This document shows, piece after piece, positions 1 through 8,570 of a DNA stretch of 21,286 bases (its first letter is position 1; each line of letters opens with the position of its first letter). Both the position numbers and the translations under genes were made by a program. This DNA is from Deltaproteobacteria bacterium (GTDB taxonomy: Bacteria > Desulfobacterota > Desulfarculia > Adiutricales > Adiutricaceae). The stretch covers positions 1-21,286 of the forward strand of contig JAITLH010000251.1 in NCBI GenBank assembly GCA_031277995.1. Reading direction: 5' to 3'. The notes beneath the pieces are model-generated. The model made no database searches. It had not been told where the DNA came from and saw only the letters and a list, made by a program, of their open reading frames with translations.

Positions 1-230
1 ACCACATGCCTTATTGAGATGACCAAGTTACTATTCCGTGCTGTATAAGCATTCCTAAGGTTGAGCCTTCGACAGATATGGATAAAACGCAACGGCAGCC
101 CATTTATTATAAAGCCTATCGTTTCATTTAGTCTATTTGATACATATGTTTTGCAATATTATTTAAATTTAATAAAAAAATTTATATTTCTTTATTTAAT
201 ATTTTTTACGTCTCTGAACTCCCTTTTTTC

Positions 231-274
231 GCGTGGGTCATTTGGTTACGCCCGGGTATCGATTCTACCCACGC
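231..274. repeat. Inverted repeat with 8-bp arms in the leader
   Basis: GCGTGGGT at 231-238 is the exact reverse complement of ACCCACGC at 267-274. The 28-base interior contains CCCGGG and a smaller GGGTA/TACCC stem (255-271). No T-run follows directly on either strand, so it is not a clear terminator. Its role is unknown; a cruciform or protein-binding site is possible. Confidence 0.4.
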
Positions 275-416
275 CCTTGGCTTTGGCCTGGTTTTCCTTT
301 CGGTTTTTTTCCGCCTTTCCGCCCCATCAAAATTTTTTTTTGCCCCCAAAACATAGCTGAATACTTGGTATTCGCTTAGTCCAAGTCCCCAAAACCCTTA
401 TAAATCATATTTTTTC

Positions 417-447
417 TTTACCTTTGGCACGAGGATTGCTATATAAT
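417..447 (+). promoter_or_regulatory. Possible promoter for the efflux operon
   Basis: TATAAT at 442-447 is a perfect -10 box on the coding strand. The best -35 candidates are poor: TTTACC at 417-422 with a 19-base spacer, or TTGGCA at 424-429 with only 12 bases. The position, about 80 bases before the TTG start at 528, is reasonable. Confidence 0.3.
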
Positions 448-527
448 ATACGGGACATAGCGCCCATTTTTTGGCGTGACAACTTTAGCTGGTTTTAAAT
501 TTAAATATAGAATTTCGGAGAGCCGTT

Positions 528-1802
528 TTGAATGACCATCAAGATAAATCAAATTTAGAGAATAAATGGTTCCATTTCTTCGGTCGCCACAAGAAATTGA
601 GCTTAGTAATAATAGTTTTGGTCGGTTTGACCATTTTCCGTTTGGTGTCTGGGCAAGCCTCACCCTTTGGGAAGCCTAGCGGGCCCGAGCCGGTCTACGT
701 CCAGTTGGGATTGGCCTCTTTTGGTGACATGAGAGAGCTAAGCCGTTACTACGGTACCCTTTCGGCGCCAAACCGTTTTAATCTCTCCACCAAAGCCGCC
801 GGGGAAATAAAAGCGCTGACCGTCGACATTGGCGATCGCCTGGAAAGCGGCCAACTTGTCGCCAGTTTAGACGACGAGGAATACGTTTTGGCCAGGGAAA
901 GGGCCGATTTAAACGTTCGTTTAGCCGCCGCCCAACTCTCCGAAGCCCAAGCCAATCTTGAGTTGGCCGAAAGCGACATGGGTCGCCAAGCCAATTTGAC
1001 CAAAAAAAGCATAGTCACCCAAAGCGACTTTGAGGCGGCCCAAAACAGACTTCTTCAGGCCCAAGCCAGGTTGGAAGTGGCCAAAAGCCAGCTTCAATCG
1101 GCTAACAATCAATTGGCCGACGCCGATCTACGCCTCTCCTATACCAAAGTCGTGGCCTCCTGGCCGGAACAAAAGCCCGGGGAAACCCGTTACGTAAGTT
1201 CTCGTTTGGCTAGCGAAGGCCAGTTGGTTACCGCCAACACGCCCCTTTTTGAGTTAGTGAGTTTGGATCCCTTGCTGGTGGTCGTGGACGTGATCGAAAA
1301 GGATTATCCCAAATTCTATCCGGGCATGGAGGCGACCCTCTCTACCGAGGCTTATCCCGGGGAGTCTTTTACCGCCAAGGTTTTGAGAATCGCCCCGGTT
1401 CTTTCCTCCGATTCCAGGCAGGCCAGATTGGAGCTTGAGGTTGAGAACTCCGATCTTAAGCTTAAGCCGGGCATGTACGCTGACGTGGTTTTCGTTTTTA
1501 ACGAGCATAGAGGCGTTTGGAGCGTGGCCGATGACGTCCCCTTTAGGCGCCAGGAAGGTTACGTAATCTTTAAGGCCGATCTTACCAGCGGTACCGTCAG
1601 CCAAGTCCCGGTAACCTTGGGGTTAACCGATAACGGAAAGGTTGAATTGGTCGGCATTGAAACGTTGGACGCTCCCGTCGTCACCTTGGGCCAACACCTA
1701 CTCCAAGACGGCCAACCCTTTAAAGTGGCCGATGAGGAAATACTCGAAAGTTTTACCACGGTTTCCCCTCGGGAGGTCCCCGGCGACGGAGGAGGCGTGT
1801 AA
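528..1802 (+). CDS. RND efflux periplasmic adaptor (HlyD/AcrA membrane fusion protein)
   Basis: This 424-residue protein is the periplasmic adaptor that would link the inner-membrane pump encoded next to it to an outer-membrane channel. A single N-terminal membrane anchor lies at about residues 23-43 after a charged cytoplasmic stretch; there is no lipobox cysteine. Next comes the first half of a lipoyl/biotinyl-like domain (AAGEIKALTVDIGDRLESGQ), a long alanine/glutamine/leucine-rich coiled-coil hairpin at about residues 122-218, the second lipoyl half, and a beta-barrel region ending near DLKLKPGMYADV. The start is TTG at 528, preceded by CGGAG at 516-520; the nearby ATG at 532 is in another frame and closes quickly. 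The stop directly abuts the pump start, so the two genes are co-transcribed and probably translationally coupled. The family call is firm; the substrate is unknown. Confidence 0.93.
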   Translation: MNDHQDKSNLENKWFHFFGRHKKLSLVIIVLVGLTIFRLVSGQASPFGKPSGPEPVYVQLGLASFGDMRELSRYYGTLSAPNRFNLSTKAAGEIKALTVDIGDRLESGQLVASLDDEEYVLARERADLNVRLAAAQLSEAQANLELAESDMGRQANLTKKSIVTQSDFEAAQNRLLQAQARLEVAKSQLQSANNQLADADLRLSYTKVVASWPEQKPGETRYVSSRLASEGQLVTANTPLFELVSLDPLLVVVDVIEKDYPKFYPGMEATLSTEAYPGESFTAKVLRIAPVLSSDSRQARLELEVENSDLKLKPGMYADVVFVFNEHRGVWSVADDVPFRRQEGYVIFKADLTSGTVSQVPVTLGLTDNGKVELVGIETLDAPVVTLGQHLLQDGQPFKVADEEILESFTTVSPREVPGDGGGV

Positions 1803-4800
1803 ATGAGTCTAGCCTCAGCTTCGGTCAAAAGGCCAATCTTTACTCTCATGGCCACCCTAATCGTGCTGGTCCTGGGACTTTTTTCCTTGGGACGACTGCC
1901 CTTGGATTTAATGCCCGAGCTTACCTTTCCCATAATCACGGTACGGTCTACCTATGAGAACGCGTCTCCCTCCGAGGTTGAGGAGCAGATAACCAAACCC
2001 CTGGAAAGGGTCTTGGTGGCCGTGCCGGGCATTAAAAACATTAGTTCCAGTTCCATGGAAGGTTCTAGCAGCATTTTCATGGAGTTTGTCTGGGGAACCG
2101 GTCTTGACGAAGCTACCAACGACATTCGCGATCGCATCGACAGGGTCATAAGGCAATTGCCCGACGACATAGATAGGCCCCTCATACAAAAGTTTGACAT
2201 TTCCTCCAGGCCCATCATGTTTTTGGGGGTGGCCTCAAACTACCATCCGGTTGACCTTAAGCGTTTCATTGACGACGAAATTAGTTACCGCTTGGAGAGA
2301 AGCCCAGGCGTGGCCTCGGCCTCAAGTTTTGGGGGGATGGAAAGGGAGATAAAAGTAGAAGTGGACCAGGCCGAGGTTAAGGCCTTGGGCTTAGATTTGA
2401 ACGCCTTGGTTACCCAGATTCAAAACGAAAACCTGACCGAGGCTGGGGGAGAGATAGATCGCGGAAGACTTTCCGTGGCCGTTCGTACCAAAGGTGAGTT
2501 TACCGATTTAAGCGATCTGGGCTCGATTATCGTGGCCAGAAACGAAGGCGGTTCTCCCGTTAGGCTCCAGGACATCGCCGACATCACCGACGGCTGGGGT
2601 AGAATCACGAGGATCAACCGCATAAACGGACGCGATGGCCAGTTTATGGGGGTTTTCAAACAGTCCGGGGCCAATACCGTGGAGGTGGCCGACCAAGCCA
2701 ACGCGGCCATCCAGAATATCAATCAAACCATGGGAAACGTGGAGCTGTTTTCGCTCTTTGACACTTCTTCATATATCAAAATGAGCCTTAGAACGGTCTC
2801 GACGTCTGTCCTAACGGGCGGGTTATTGGCCGTCATAGTCATTTTGGTCTTTCTCCAGCATCTAAAAAGCACCTTAATTTTGGCCTTGGCCATACCCATT
2901 TCCATTATTACCACTTTTATGGTTATGTATTTTAGCGGATTGACGTTTAATATCGTAACTTTAGGCGCCTTGGCCTTAGGCGTGGGCATGTTGGTCGATA
3001 ATGCCATAGTGGTCTTGGATGATATCTTTCGCTTACGATCCACCGGTCTTCCGGCGGATCAGGCCGCCTCCAAAGGCACCGACGAAGTGGCCGGAGCCAT
3101 CGTGGCCAGTACCTTAACCACCCTGTCGGTGTTTTTGCCCATGATCTTCCTCCAAGGCCTGGCCGGAGTCATGTTTAGGCCTTTTTCGCTTACCATAGCT
3201 TTCGCCTTAACGGCTTCGCTGGCCGTTTCCCTGACTTTGGTGCCCATGCTGGCCAGCCAACTTCTTAGGGAAAAGACGCCTTTGGTAACCGAGGCCCCGG
3301 AATCTCCCGACGGAACCGAAGGCCAAGAAAAACCCAAATACAAATTCGGGCAGCCCCGCTTTGGCCGCAAATATTTTAAGGCCGTCGAGGTAACTTACCT
3401 GGCTTGGTTGGATAAGGCGCTGGCTAGGCCCTGGACGGTAGTCATTTTGGCCGTTTTACTCTTATTGTCTTCAGTGGCGCTCATTCCCGAAGTGGGAACG
3501 GAGTTTATGCCCAGAACCGACGAGAGCGCCTTTAGGGTTACCCTGACCATGGAACCGGGGACAAAGGTGGAGAAGACCGCGGAGTTTTTCAAGACCGTCG
3601 AAGACATCGTGGTTAAGGAAGTTCCCGAGATAATCACCATGAATTCGGACATCGGCGGCTCCGGCGGGCGAGGCGATCGAGGCAGCCACACGGCCGAGAT
3701 GATGGTTAAGATTAAACCCATCGGCGAAAGGGATCGCTCGATATTCGATATCGTTGATCATCTTCGACCCATTTTGACGTCCATGCCCGGCGGCACCATA
3801 CGAATCAGGGCCGACCAGTCCTTTTTGGCCGGGGGTTCTGGCTCCGATCGTATCCAAGTGGAGCTTAGGGGAAACGACCTAACCGAGAGTGTCAGGCTTT
3901 CCAAGGCCATGAAAAAGATCATGGAGAAGGTTCCCGGGGTTTCGGACGTTTATCTGGGTAACGAGGACGCCACCTTGGAAGAGCTCATTGTCATCGATCG
4001 AGACCGGGCCGCCGACGCCAAAGTTAGCGTAGCTTCCATAAGCAAACTTATTAAGACGGCCCTTGGCGGGACCACGGCCAGTTATTTTAGGGAGAACGGG
4101 AAAGAATACGCCATTAACGTTTCCCTTAAAAATCCCGAATCAATCACCATCGACGAACTCATGAAGTTACCGGTCACCAACGGATTGGGCCAGACGGTTA
4201 TCCTTTCCAATATCGCCAAAGCCGTTCCGGGTTCCGGCCCCTTGAAGATCTCCAGGAAAAACCAGGCCCGAATCTCGGTCTTAAACGCCGATCTTACCGA
4301 TCGCCCCTTGGGTGACGTGGTCGCCGACATAGACGCGGAACTAAAAAAACTCCCAATGGGCGCCGATTTTAGTTACTCCTTTACCGGTGAGGCCGAAGAG
4401 CAAGCCGAGGCCTTTAACGGCCTATTAACCGTCTTGGCTTTGGCCGTTTTTTTGGTTTACATGGTACTGGCCTGCCAGTTTGAGCAGCTGAAAGGCCCCT
4501 TGGTTATCATGTTCTCATTGCCTTTCGCGGCCATAGGCGTGGTCTGGATTCATTTTCTGACGAACACTTCCTTTAACATTAATTCTTTTATCGGGGTGAT
4601 AATGTTGGCCGGGATAGTCGTCAATAACGCTATCATATTAACCGATCACGCTAACTTATTGAGGCGTAGAGACTCAATGGAGTTGCTTCCCGCTTTGCGC
4701 GAGACCGGTCGCCGTAGACTTAGGCCCATCCTTATGACCTCCCTTACCACCATTCTTGGCTTAATCCCCATGTCCCTTGGTTTTGGGGAAGGCGGGGAGT

Positions 4801-5027
4801 CTCAGGCCCCCTTGGGCCGGGCGGTTATTGGCGGCCTAACCACTTCGACCTTCATCACTCTCTTTTTGGTGCCGGTCTGCTACATGCTATTTTTCCGTAG
4901 ATCGGAACGCCTCAAGGCTACCGAAAAAGCCGCTCTCGATAAACCAAGCCCATCAACCATTCCCGGTCCGGCCCTCCCCGAGGCCAGGCTGGAAGCCAGG
5001 CTAGAAGCCAGTCCCAAAGAGAGCTAA
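1803..5027 (+). CDS. RND efflux pump permease (AcrB/HAE-1-like)
   Basis: This 1074-residue inner-membrane proton antiporter has the size and duplicated architecture of the AcrB family. TM1 is at about residues 9-30, and a large periplasmic porter region precedes the TM2-6 block. Next come a second periplasmic loop starting near residue 560 and a second TM block from about residue 873. The TM4 motif reads GVGMLVDNAIVVLDD with D399-N400 where AcrB has two aspartates. The TM10 region reads GIVVNNAIILTD with N941-N942, where AcrB has its conserved lysine. This variant is common in the wider family, so I expect a working pump with a somewhat different proton relay. GGAGGAGG at 1788-1795 sits 7 bases before the ATG. 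The C-terminus carries a tail with a short ARLEARLEA repeat. The substrate cannot be told from the sequence, and no outer-membrane factor follows. Confidence 0.95.
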   Translation: MSLASASVKRPIFTLMATLIVLVLGLFSLGRLPLDLMPELTFPIITVRSTYENASPSEVEEQITKPLERVLVAVPGIKNISSSSMEGSSSIFMEFVWGTGLDEATNDIRDRIDRVIRQLPDDIDRPLIQKFDISSRPIMFLGVASNYHPVDLKRFIDDEISYRLERSPGVASASSFGGMEREIKVEVDQAEVKALGLDLNALVTQIQNENLTEAGGEIDRGRLSVAVRTKGEFTDLSDLGSIIVARNEGGSPVRLQDIADITDGWGRITRINRINGRDGQFMGVFKQSGANTVEVADQANAAIQNINQTMGNVELFSLFDTSSYIKMSLRTVSTSVLTGGLLAVIVILVFLQHLKSTLILALAIPISIITTFMVMYFSGLTFNIVTLGALALGVGMLVDNAIVVLDDIFRLRSTGLPADQAASKGTDEVAGAIVASTLTTLSVFLPMIFLQGLAGVMFRPFSLTIAFALTASLAVSLTLVPMLASQLLREKTPLVTEAPESPDGTEGQEKPKYKFGQPRFGRKYFKAVEVTYLAWLDKALARPWTVVILAVLLLLSSVALIPEVGTEFMPRTDESAFRVTLTMEPGTKVEKTAEFFKTVEDIVVKEVPEIITMNSDIGGSGGRGDRGSHTAEMMVKIKPIGERDRSIFDIVDHLRPILTSMPGGTIRIRADQSFLAGGSGSDRIQVELRGNDLTESVRLSKAMKKIMEKVPGVSDVYLGNEDATLEELIVIDRDRAADAKVSVASISKLIKTALGGTTASYFRENGKEYAINVSLKNPESITIDELMKLPVTNGLGQTVILSNIAKAVPGSGPLKISRKNQARISVLNADLTDRPLGDVVADIDAELKKLPMGADFSYSFTGEAEEQAEAFNGLLTVLALAVFLVYMVLACQFEQLKGPLVIMFSLPFAAIGVVWIHFLTNTSFNINSFIGVIMLAGIVVNNAIILTDHANLLRRRDSMELLPALRETGRRRLRPILMTSLTTILGLIPMSLGFGEGGESQAPLGRAVIGGLTTSTFITLFLVPVCYMLFFRRSERLKATEKAALDKPSPSTIPGPALPEARLEARLEASPKES

Positions 5028-5049
5028 CCTCGATATTTTATGGTTAACG

Positions 5050-5094
5050 ACCCCGGGCCTAAACTCGATAGTTTTCGCCCGGGGTTATTTTTTT
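5050..5094 (+). terminator. Rho-independent terminator of the efflux operon
   Basis: ACCCCGGGC (5050-5058) pairs perfectly with GCCCGGGGT (5077-5085) across an 18-base loop, and TTATTTTTTT follows. It lies 22 bases after the permease stop codon and closes the two-gene operon. Confidence 0.88.
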
Positions 5095-5501
5095 GGTTCC
5101 TCCTGACGTTTTATGGGTGACAATCGCAAGGGTTTAAGCTAGTTTACGGGATAACTGGCAAATTCGGAATTTTCTAGTTGTCTCAGATCAATCAAAAGCC
5201 AGAAAAATACAGATGGTAATCATTGATCGCTTATGTTAAAATAAAAATTTGAAATTGTAAGACGGCCTCGAGGGAAGCTTATTAATTTGGCTTTGGAGAC
5301 GCCTCGCCTTGGCCAGTTCAATTTCCGTTTTTCAAGATGACGGATGGATTTGTCTTATTTTTTCTTACGAATTCCAAGGCTTACAGGGGAGAAAATCATG
5401 ACCTAGTTTAGATCGATTTTAGCCAAACTTGAAACGTTAGTTGTAAATCATGCTTAATTGTTTTGCGCACATGATTTTTATGACATTATAAAGGAGTTAA
5501 T
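5095..5501. other. AT-rich intergenic region before the unknown gene pair
   Basis: About 400 bases without a supported gene; every frame is short and lacks a ribosome site. A TATAAA box at 5487-5492 overlaps the AAGGAG ribosome site of the next gene, so it cannot serve as the -10 of that gene. The promoter of the downstream pair must lie further upstream, where I find no clear -35/-10 pair. Confidence 0.5.
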
Positions 5502-7946
5502 GTGTCATTTCGAGATATTGATACGGTTAAATTATCCCATTTAACCCAAACAACTTTTACCCATAAGCAACTTAGTGATTTTTTCAAAATTTACTGGGAT
5601 CAATTAAATTCAGAAGGCGTTTTTTTTGACTATCTACCTGTTAAAGAAAAATCTTTTGATCAATTCATAAACCTTCCTTCTTCTGTCGATTCTCTTATAA
5701 TTAATTGGCTTAAAAGTCAATTAATTTTCCGTGAACCTGAACCGGTTTTGCCCTTAATCGGTATACTTAATTATATCGATCTTAACATAAAAGACATTTT
5801 AGCCCACCCCCCGCTAGACCCATTTCTAAAAAAGCATGTCGTTTCGGCTTTTCAGTATCTCTCCCAAGACGAGCCCCCGGAAAAGCTACTTAGTTACCTA
5901 AGATCTCCGATAAGCGACCAGCCCCTTGAAATAAGCCCAGTTTCCGAAGCGACTCGACTTATTGGGTCCCAGGGCCTGAAAACGGTTCCCGATCTTACCG
6001 ATGCCTTAACGGATTCGGGTTATAACGTTTTCGAATGCCTTTTGAGCGGTCAGGAACCCCTCGATTTGAGCGGCCGGTCCGACAGTTTTAAAGACTGCTA
6101 TTATGCCATTAGAAGTATAATGTATTATAGGACTTCTAGGTATAAGGAAGCATATCAATACCTATCTAAGCTTTCCCCGTATAACCCTTTCAAGCGAACG
6201 TTACAATCCACTATAGCCGAGGCCGAATCTAGTCTAATCAATACTCAGGAAGAGTTTGATAAGGATCATTATGATCTAGACGATTATCAAGTAATAGCTT
6301 TTTGTCATAGCGCGACTTCGAAGGTGGCTTACTTAACGCCTTTAGCTCTAATTGACTATGATAACAAAGTCTTTTATTTGAATGATCGGTTAAAAAAAGA
6401 ATTAATGTTCCCAAAAAATGGGCAGTTAATATCTTTTAGTACTGCCAAATCCATATGGTTGCCTCAAAAAGGCGAAGTGGCTATTTGGTCTACGTCTTTT
6501 TCAGACACCGATCGCATGATTCTAACCCACGCCACCCTGGAAGAGAGAAAACCCCTTTACCAAGTCCATTTTATCGAGTACTCACCCGATCAAATCGATC
6601 TCATCCGCGCCAGAATAAAAGAAATCATGGTCCTGACCGAAAATGACCGGTTCATGCCCATTTTCAGTCTCAATAACCAGCTTTACGTGGCCGGGCGGCC
6701 CAACCAGTCAAGATCGGTGGACGATAACGCCTTTTTCGCCAATATGTTGGCCTGGAGGCATTTGCCCAGCTTGATTTTAAACTACAAGCCCTATGTCCTA
6801 GGGCCTTTGCCCCCCGAAGATCAGTACTATAACTGCGCTCCCATTTCCTATATTTTTTCGTCTCTTATCAAGAAAGAGATGGAAAGCGTATCTTTAGATA
6901 TCTCCAAAAGTCAAGTGGCTTTTCTTTCTAATTATTTAGATACTTTCTCCGATCGGATCGACGTAAATAGTATCGAATATATTCGAAACGCCCTCTCTAA
7001 AATCGCGGACAATAACAACGAAGTCGATAACTTGGTTCAAGAAATGCTGGATCTTCCAGTTATAAAGACCAAGGTAGATGACTATGTGGAGATTAGCGCC
7101 AATAAGCTTTTGTCCCAAAAATCGACTATCGTCGATGAAATAAACAAGCTTGAGTCTGACCTTAAGAATTTGCAGGGGCAAGTCGAGACCCGTACCAAAG
7201 AGATGGATTTACTGCCCTCCGAACTTTACGACGAGATAAGAAAAAGATTCGACGAGGCCAGGCATGACGGCATGAAGGAACTGGCCAACGTGGCCTTTTT
7301 TAAGTCTTTCATCTCCGAAAATCCAAGCGAACCCACGCTTCAAGCCAATGACTGGGCCAAAAGGCCATCGGTTTTAGGCAACGGGGTTGATTCGAGGGAC
7401 ATCCTCAATCTCTTAGGGCTATCGCAAGCCAAGATCGCTTCCCTCGTGGCCTCCTGTGAACTCTCCAAGCAGGCCGGAGCCGTTTTGGCCCTCAAAGGTC
7501 TGGGGGCTCGCTTGGTGGTGGAAACCCTTGTTTCCGTCGTGGGCGGCGGTAAGGAAGCCCTCATTGACATGGGGGTAGGGGTCAACGAGCATGAAAAGCT
7601 CAACTCGGTTTTGATACCGGGCTCAACCTTCCCGCCCGTTTTGGCCATATTGGACGCCAACCTCTCCCCGATGGACGTTTACGGGCGCCAGTTTTTGGAT
7701 TTCGTCCTTACCAGGATTGCCTTGCAAGAACCGCCCCATTCCCACATGCTGATGAGCGTTTCCGACAGTCCCAGGGCTCTCCAGATCCCCTCCAATTATT
7801 TGCTTAACCTCGTTTTGATTGACCTGGACAGTTATGAAAGGGTTCCTTCCGTCGTCGAGAAAGCCCCGGATGAAGTCAAAGCCTACTTTCGACTTTGTTC
7901 TGGGCTCCCTTGGCTAAGAGATTTCGGAAGTATATCGAAAAATTAA
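5502..7946 (+). CDS. Unrecognised 814-residue protein, possible degenerate AAA+ C-terminal domain
   Basis: I do not recognise this protein. No signal peptide or membrane segment is evident, so it is probably cytoplasmic. The first 500 residues are rich in aromatic and hydrophobic helices with no known motif. A coiled coil follows at about residues 531-571. The last 170 residues have a pattern faintly like an AAA+ (McrB-type) module: AVLALKGLGARL (660-671) where a P-loop would be, VLAILDANLSPMDVY (713-727) where Walker B would be, then HMLMSVSDSP (748-757). The catalytic lysine and glutamate would both be missing, so any ATPase role is doubtful. The start is GTG at 5502 behind AAGGAG at 5491-5496; an ATG two bases upstream is out of frame and closes soon. 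The 5' third is clearly more AT-rich than the 3' third. It overlaps the next reading frame by 52 bases. Confidence 0.8.
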   Translation: MSFRDIDTVKLSHLTQTTFTHKQLSDFFKIYWDQLNSEGVFFDYLPVKEKSFDQFINLPSSVDSLIINWLKSQLIFREPEPVLPLIGILNYIDLNIKDILAHPPLDPFLKKHVVSAFQYLSQDEPPEKLLSYLRSPISDQPLEISPVSEATRLIGSQGLKTVPDLTDALTDSGYNVFECLLSGQEPLDLSGRSDSFKDCYYAIRSIMYYRTSRYKEAYQYLSKLSPYNPFKRTLQSTIAEAESSLINTQEEFDKDHYDLDDYQVIAFCHSATSKVAYLTPLALIDYDNKVFYLNDRLKKELMFPKNGQLISFSTAKSIWLPQKGEVAIWSTSFSDTDRMILTHATLEERKPLYQVHFIEYSPDQIDLIRARIKEIMVLTENDRFMPIFSLNNQLYVAGRPNQSRSVDDNAFFANMLAWRHLPSLILNYKPYVLGPLPPEDQYYNCAPISYIFSSLIKKEMESVSLDISKSQVAFLSNYLDTFSDRIDVNSIEYIRNALSKIADNNNEVDNLVQEMLDLPVIKTKVDDYVEISANKLLSQKSTIVDEINKLESDLKNLQGQVETRTKEMDLLPSELYDEIRKRFDEARHDGMKELANVAFFKSFISENPSEPTLQANDWAKRPSVLGNGVDSRDILNLLGLSQAKIASLVASCELSKQAGAVLALKGLGARLVVETLVSVVGGGKEALIDMGVGVNEHEKLNSVLIPGSTFPPVLAILDANLSPMDVYGRQFLDFVLTRIALQEPPHSHMLMSVSDSPRALQIPSNYLLNLVLIDLDSYERVPSVVEKAPDEVKAYFRLCSGLPWLRDFGSISKN

Positions 7947-8386
7947 GCCCCACGGCCGACTCGGTCAGGCTGCGCACTTTGGCCTCGATTTTTGAGCACC
8001 AAAAAGTGAGCCGGGTGGCATTTGACCCGCGCAAAAACGATACCGTTACCATTGAGTTGCCCACCGCTGGTTCGTCGCCGGATGGTCCGCGAAAATACGA
8101 TTTGCCTAAAAACGAGTTGGGGACCATTAAACTGGTAAAAAATGAAGAACCCGTGAGCGATATTTCCAGTATTAGCATACAAGCGGTTAATTTGTTGGTC
8201 AAGGAGTTATCTAAAATCAGTCAGGATAACCTCAAACAAACCCAAGATTTGAGTAACCTAAATCAACCGGCCATTGAGGCGACCCAAAACGAACCGGTTC
8301 AGATTAGTTCTTACAAAAATGAAGAGGCGAAAACCGGCCTTCCAAAAAAGCCTTTCCCCTTTGGCCGTAACTGGGACTATAAATAA
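7895..8386 (+). CDS. Unrecognised 163-codon frame, possibly the C-terminal end of the preceding protein
   Basis: I do not recognise this frame. It opens just after a stop at 7871-7873 and could start at TTG 7895 or GTG 8006; neither has a ribosome binding site. The product is hydrophilic, with a middle part rich in Lys, Asp and Pro, a helical stretch (about residues 90-118) and a basic, proline-rich end that reads KKPFPFGRNWDYK. It overlaps the 814-residue gene by 52 bases and lies in the -1 frame relative to it. Near the upstream stop there is a run GAAAAATTAA (7937-7946). A -1 slip there, or one missing or added base in the assembly, would fuse both frames into a protein of about 960 residues. 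The alternative is a translationally coupled second gene. Codon use matches the 3' end of the preceding gene, which fits either reading. Confidence 0.55.
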   Translation: MFWAPLAKRFRKYIEKLSPTADSVRLRTLASIFEHQKVSRVAFDPRKNDTVTIELPTAGSSPDGPRKYDLPKNELGTIKLVKNEEPVSDISSISIQAVNLLVKELSKISQDNLKQTQDLSNLNQPAIEATQNEPVQISSYKNEEAKTGLPKKPFPFGRNWDYK

Positions 8387-8403
8387 GGCAAAACTTAATT
8401 ACC

Positions 8404-8443
8404 CATAATAAGCATATTTAAAATTTTAAATATGCTTATTATG
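8404..8443. repeat. Perfect 40-bp AT-rich palindrome
   Basis: The 20 bases at 8404-8423 are the exact reverse complement of those at 8424-8443, with no loop bases and no mismatch. It begins 17 bases after the stop of the upstream frame. No T-run follows, so it is not a textbook terminator, though an RNA hairpin here could still end or protect the transcript. It could also be a cruciform-forming site or a dimeric protein target. Confidence 0.85.
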
Positions 8444-8570
8444 TTTGTAACCATCAAAAATCGCTAGCCCCTTGCCTTGAAAAAGTTTGGGATTTTAGCG
8501 CCATTCATAGGCCAAACGTTCAAAGGCAAACCTTTCCCCCTTTTTTTCTCTCTCCCACCAATCTCCACCA

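Larger units (their letters stand above)
1..527. other. AT-rich intergenic leader upstream of the efflux genes
   Basis: I see no convincing gene here. Long T and A runs dominate, and the open frames are low-complexity translations without a ribosome binding site. The stretch holds an inverted repeat at 231-274 and a TATAAT-like box at 442-447, about 80 bases before the first gene. No regulator gene of the TetR, MarR or LysR type, often found next to RND pumps, lies inside the visible part. Confidence 0.6.

Noticed and set aside
231..280. T-arm-like stem (GGGTA-7 bases-TACCC), possible tRNA remnant
   Set aside because: The loop lacks the TTC-purine-A order, and no acceptor, D-arm or anticodon arm can be built around it.
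61..360. 99-codon open frame on the plus strand
   Set aside because: It starts at TTG without a ribosome site, and its product is low-complexity Phe/Leu/Ser translated from T-rich DNA.
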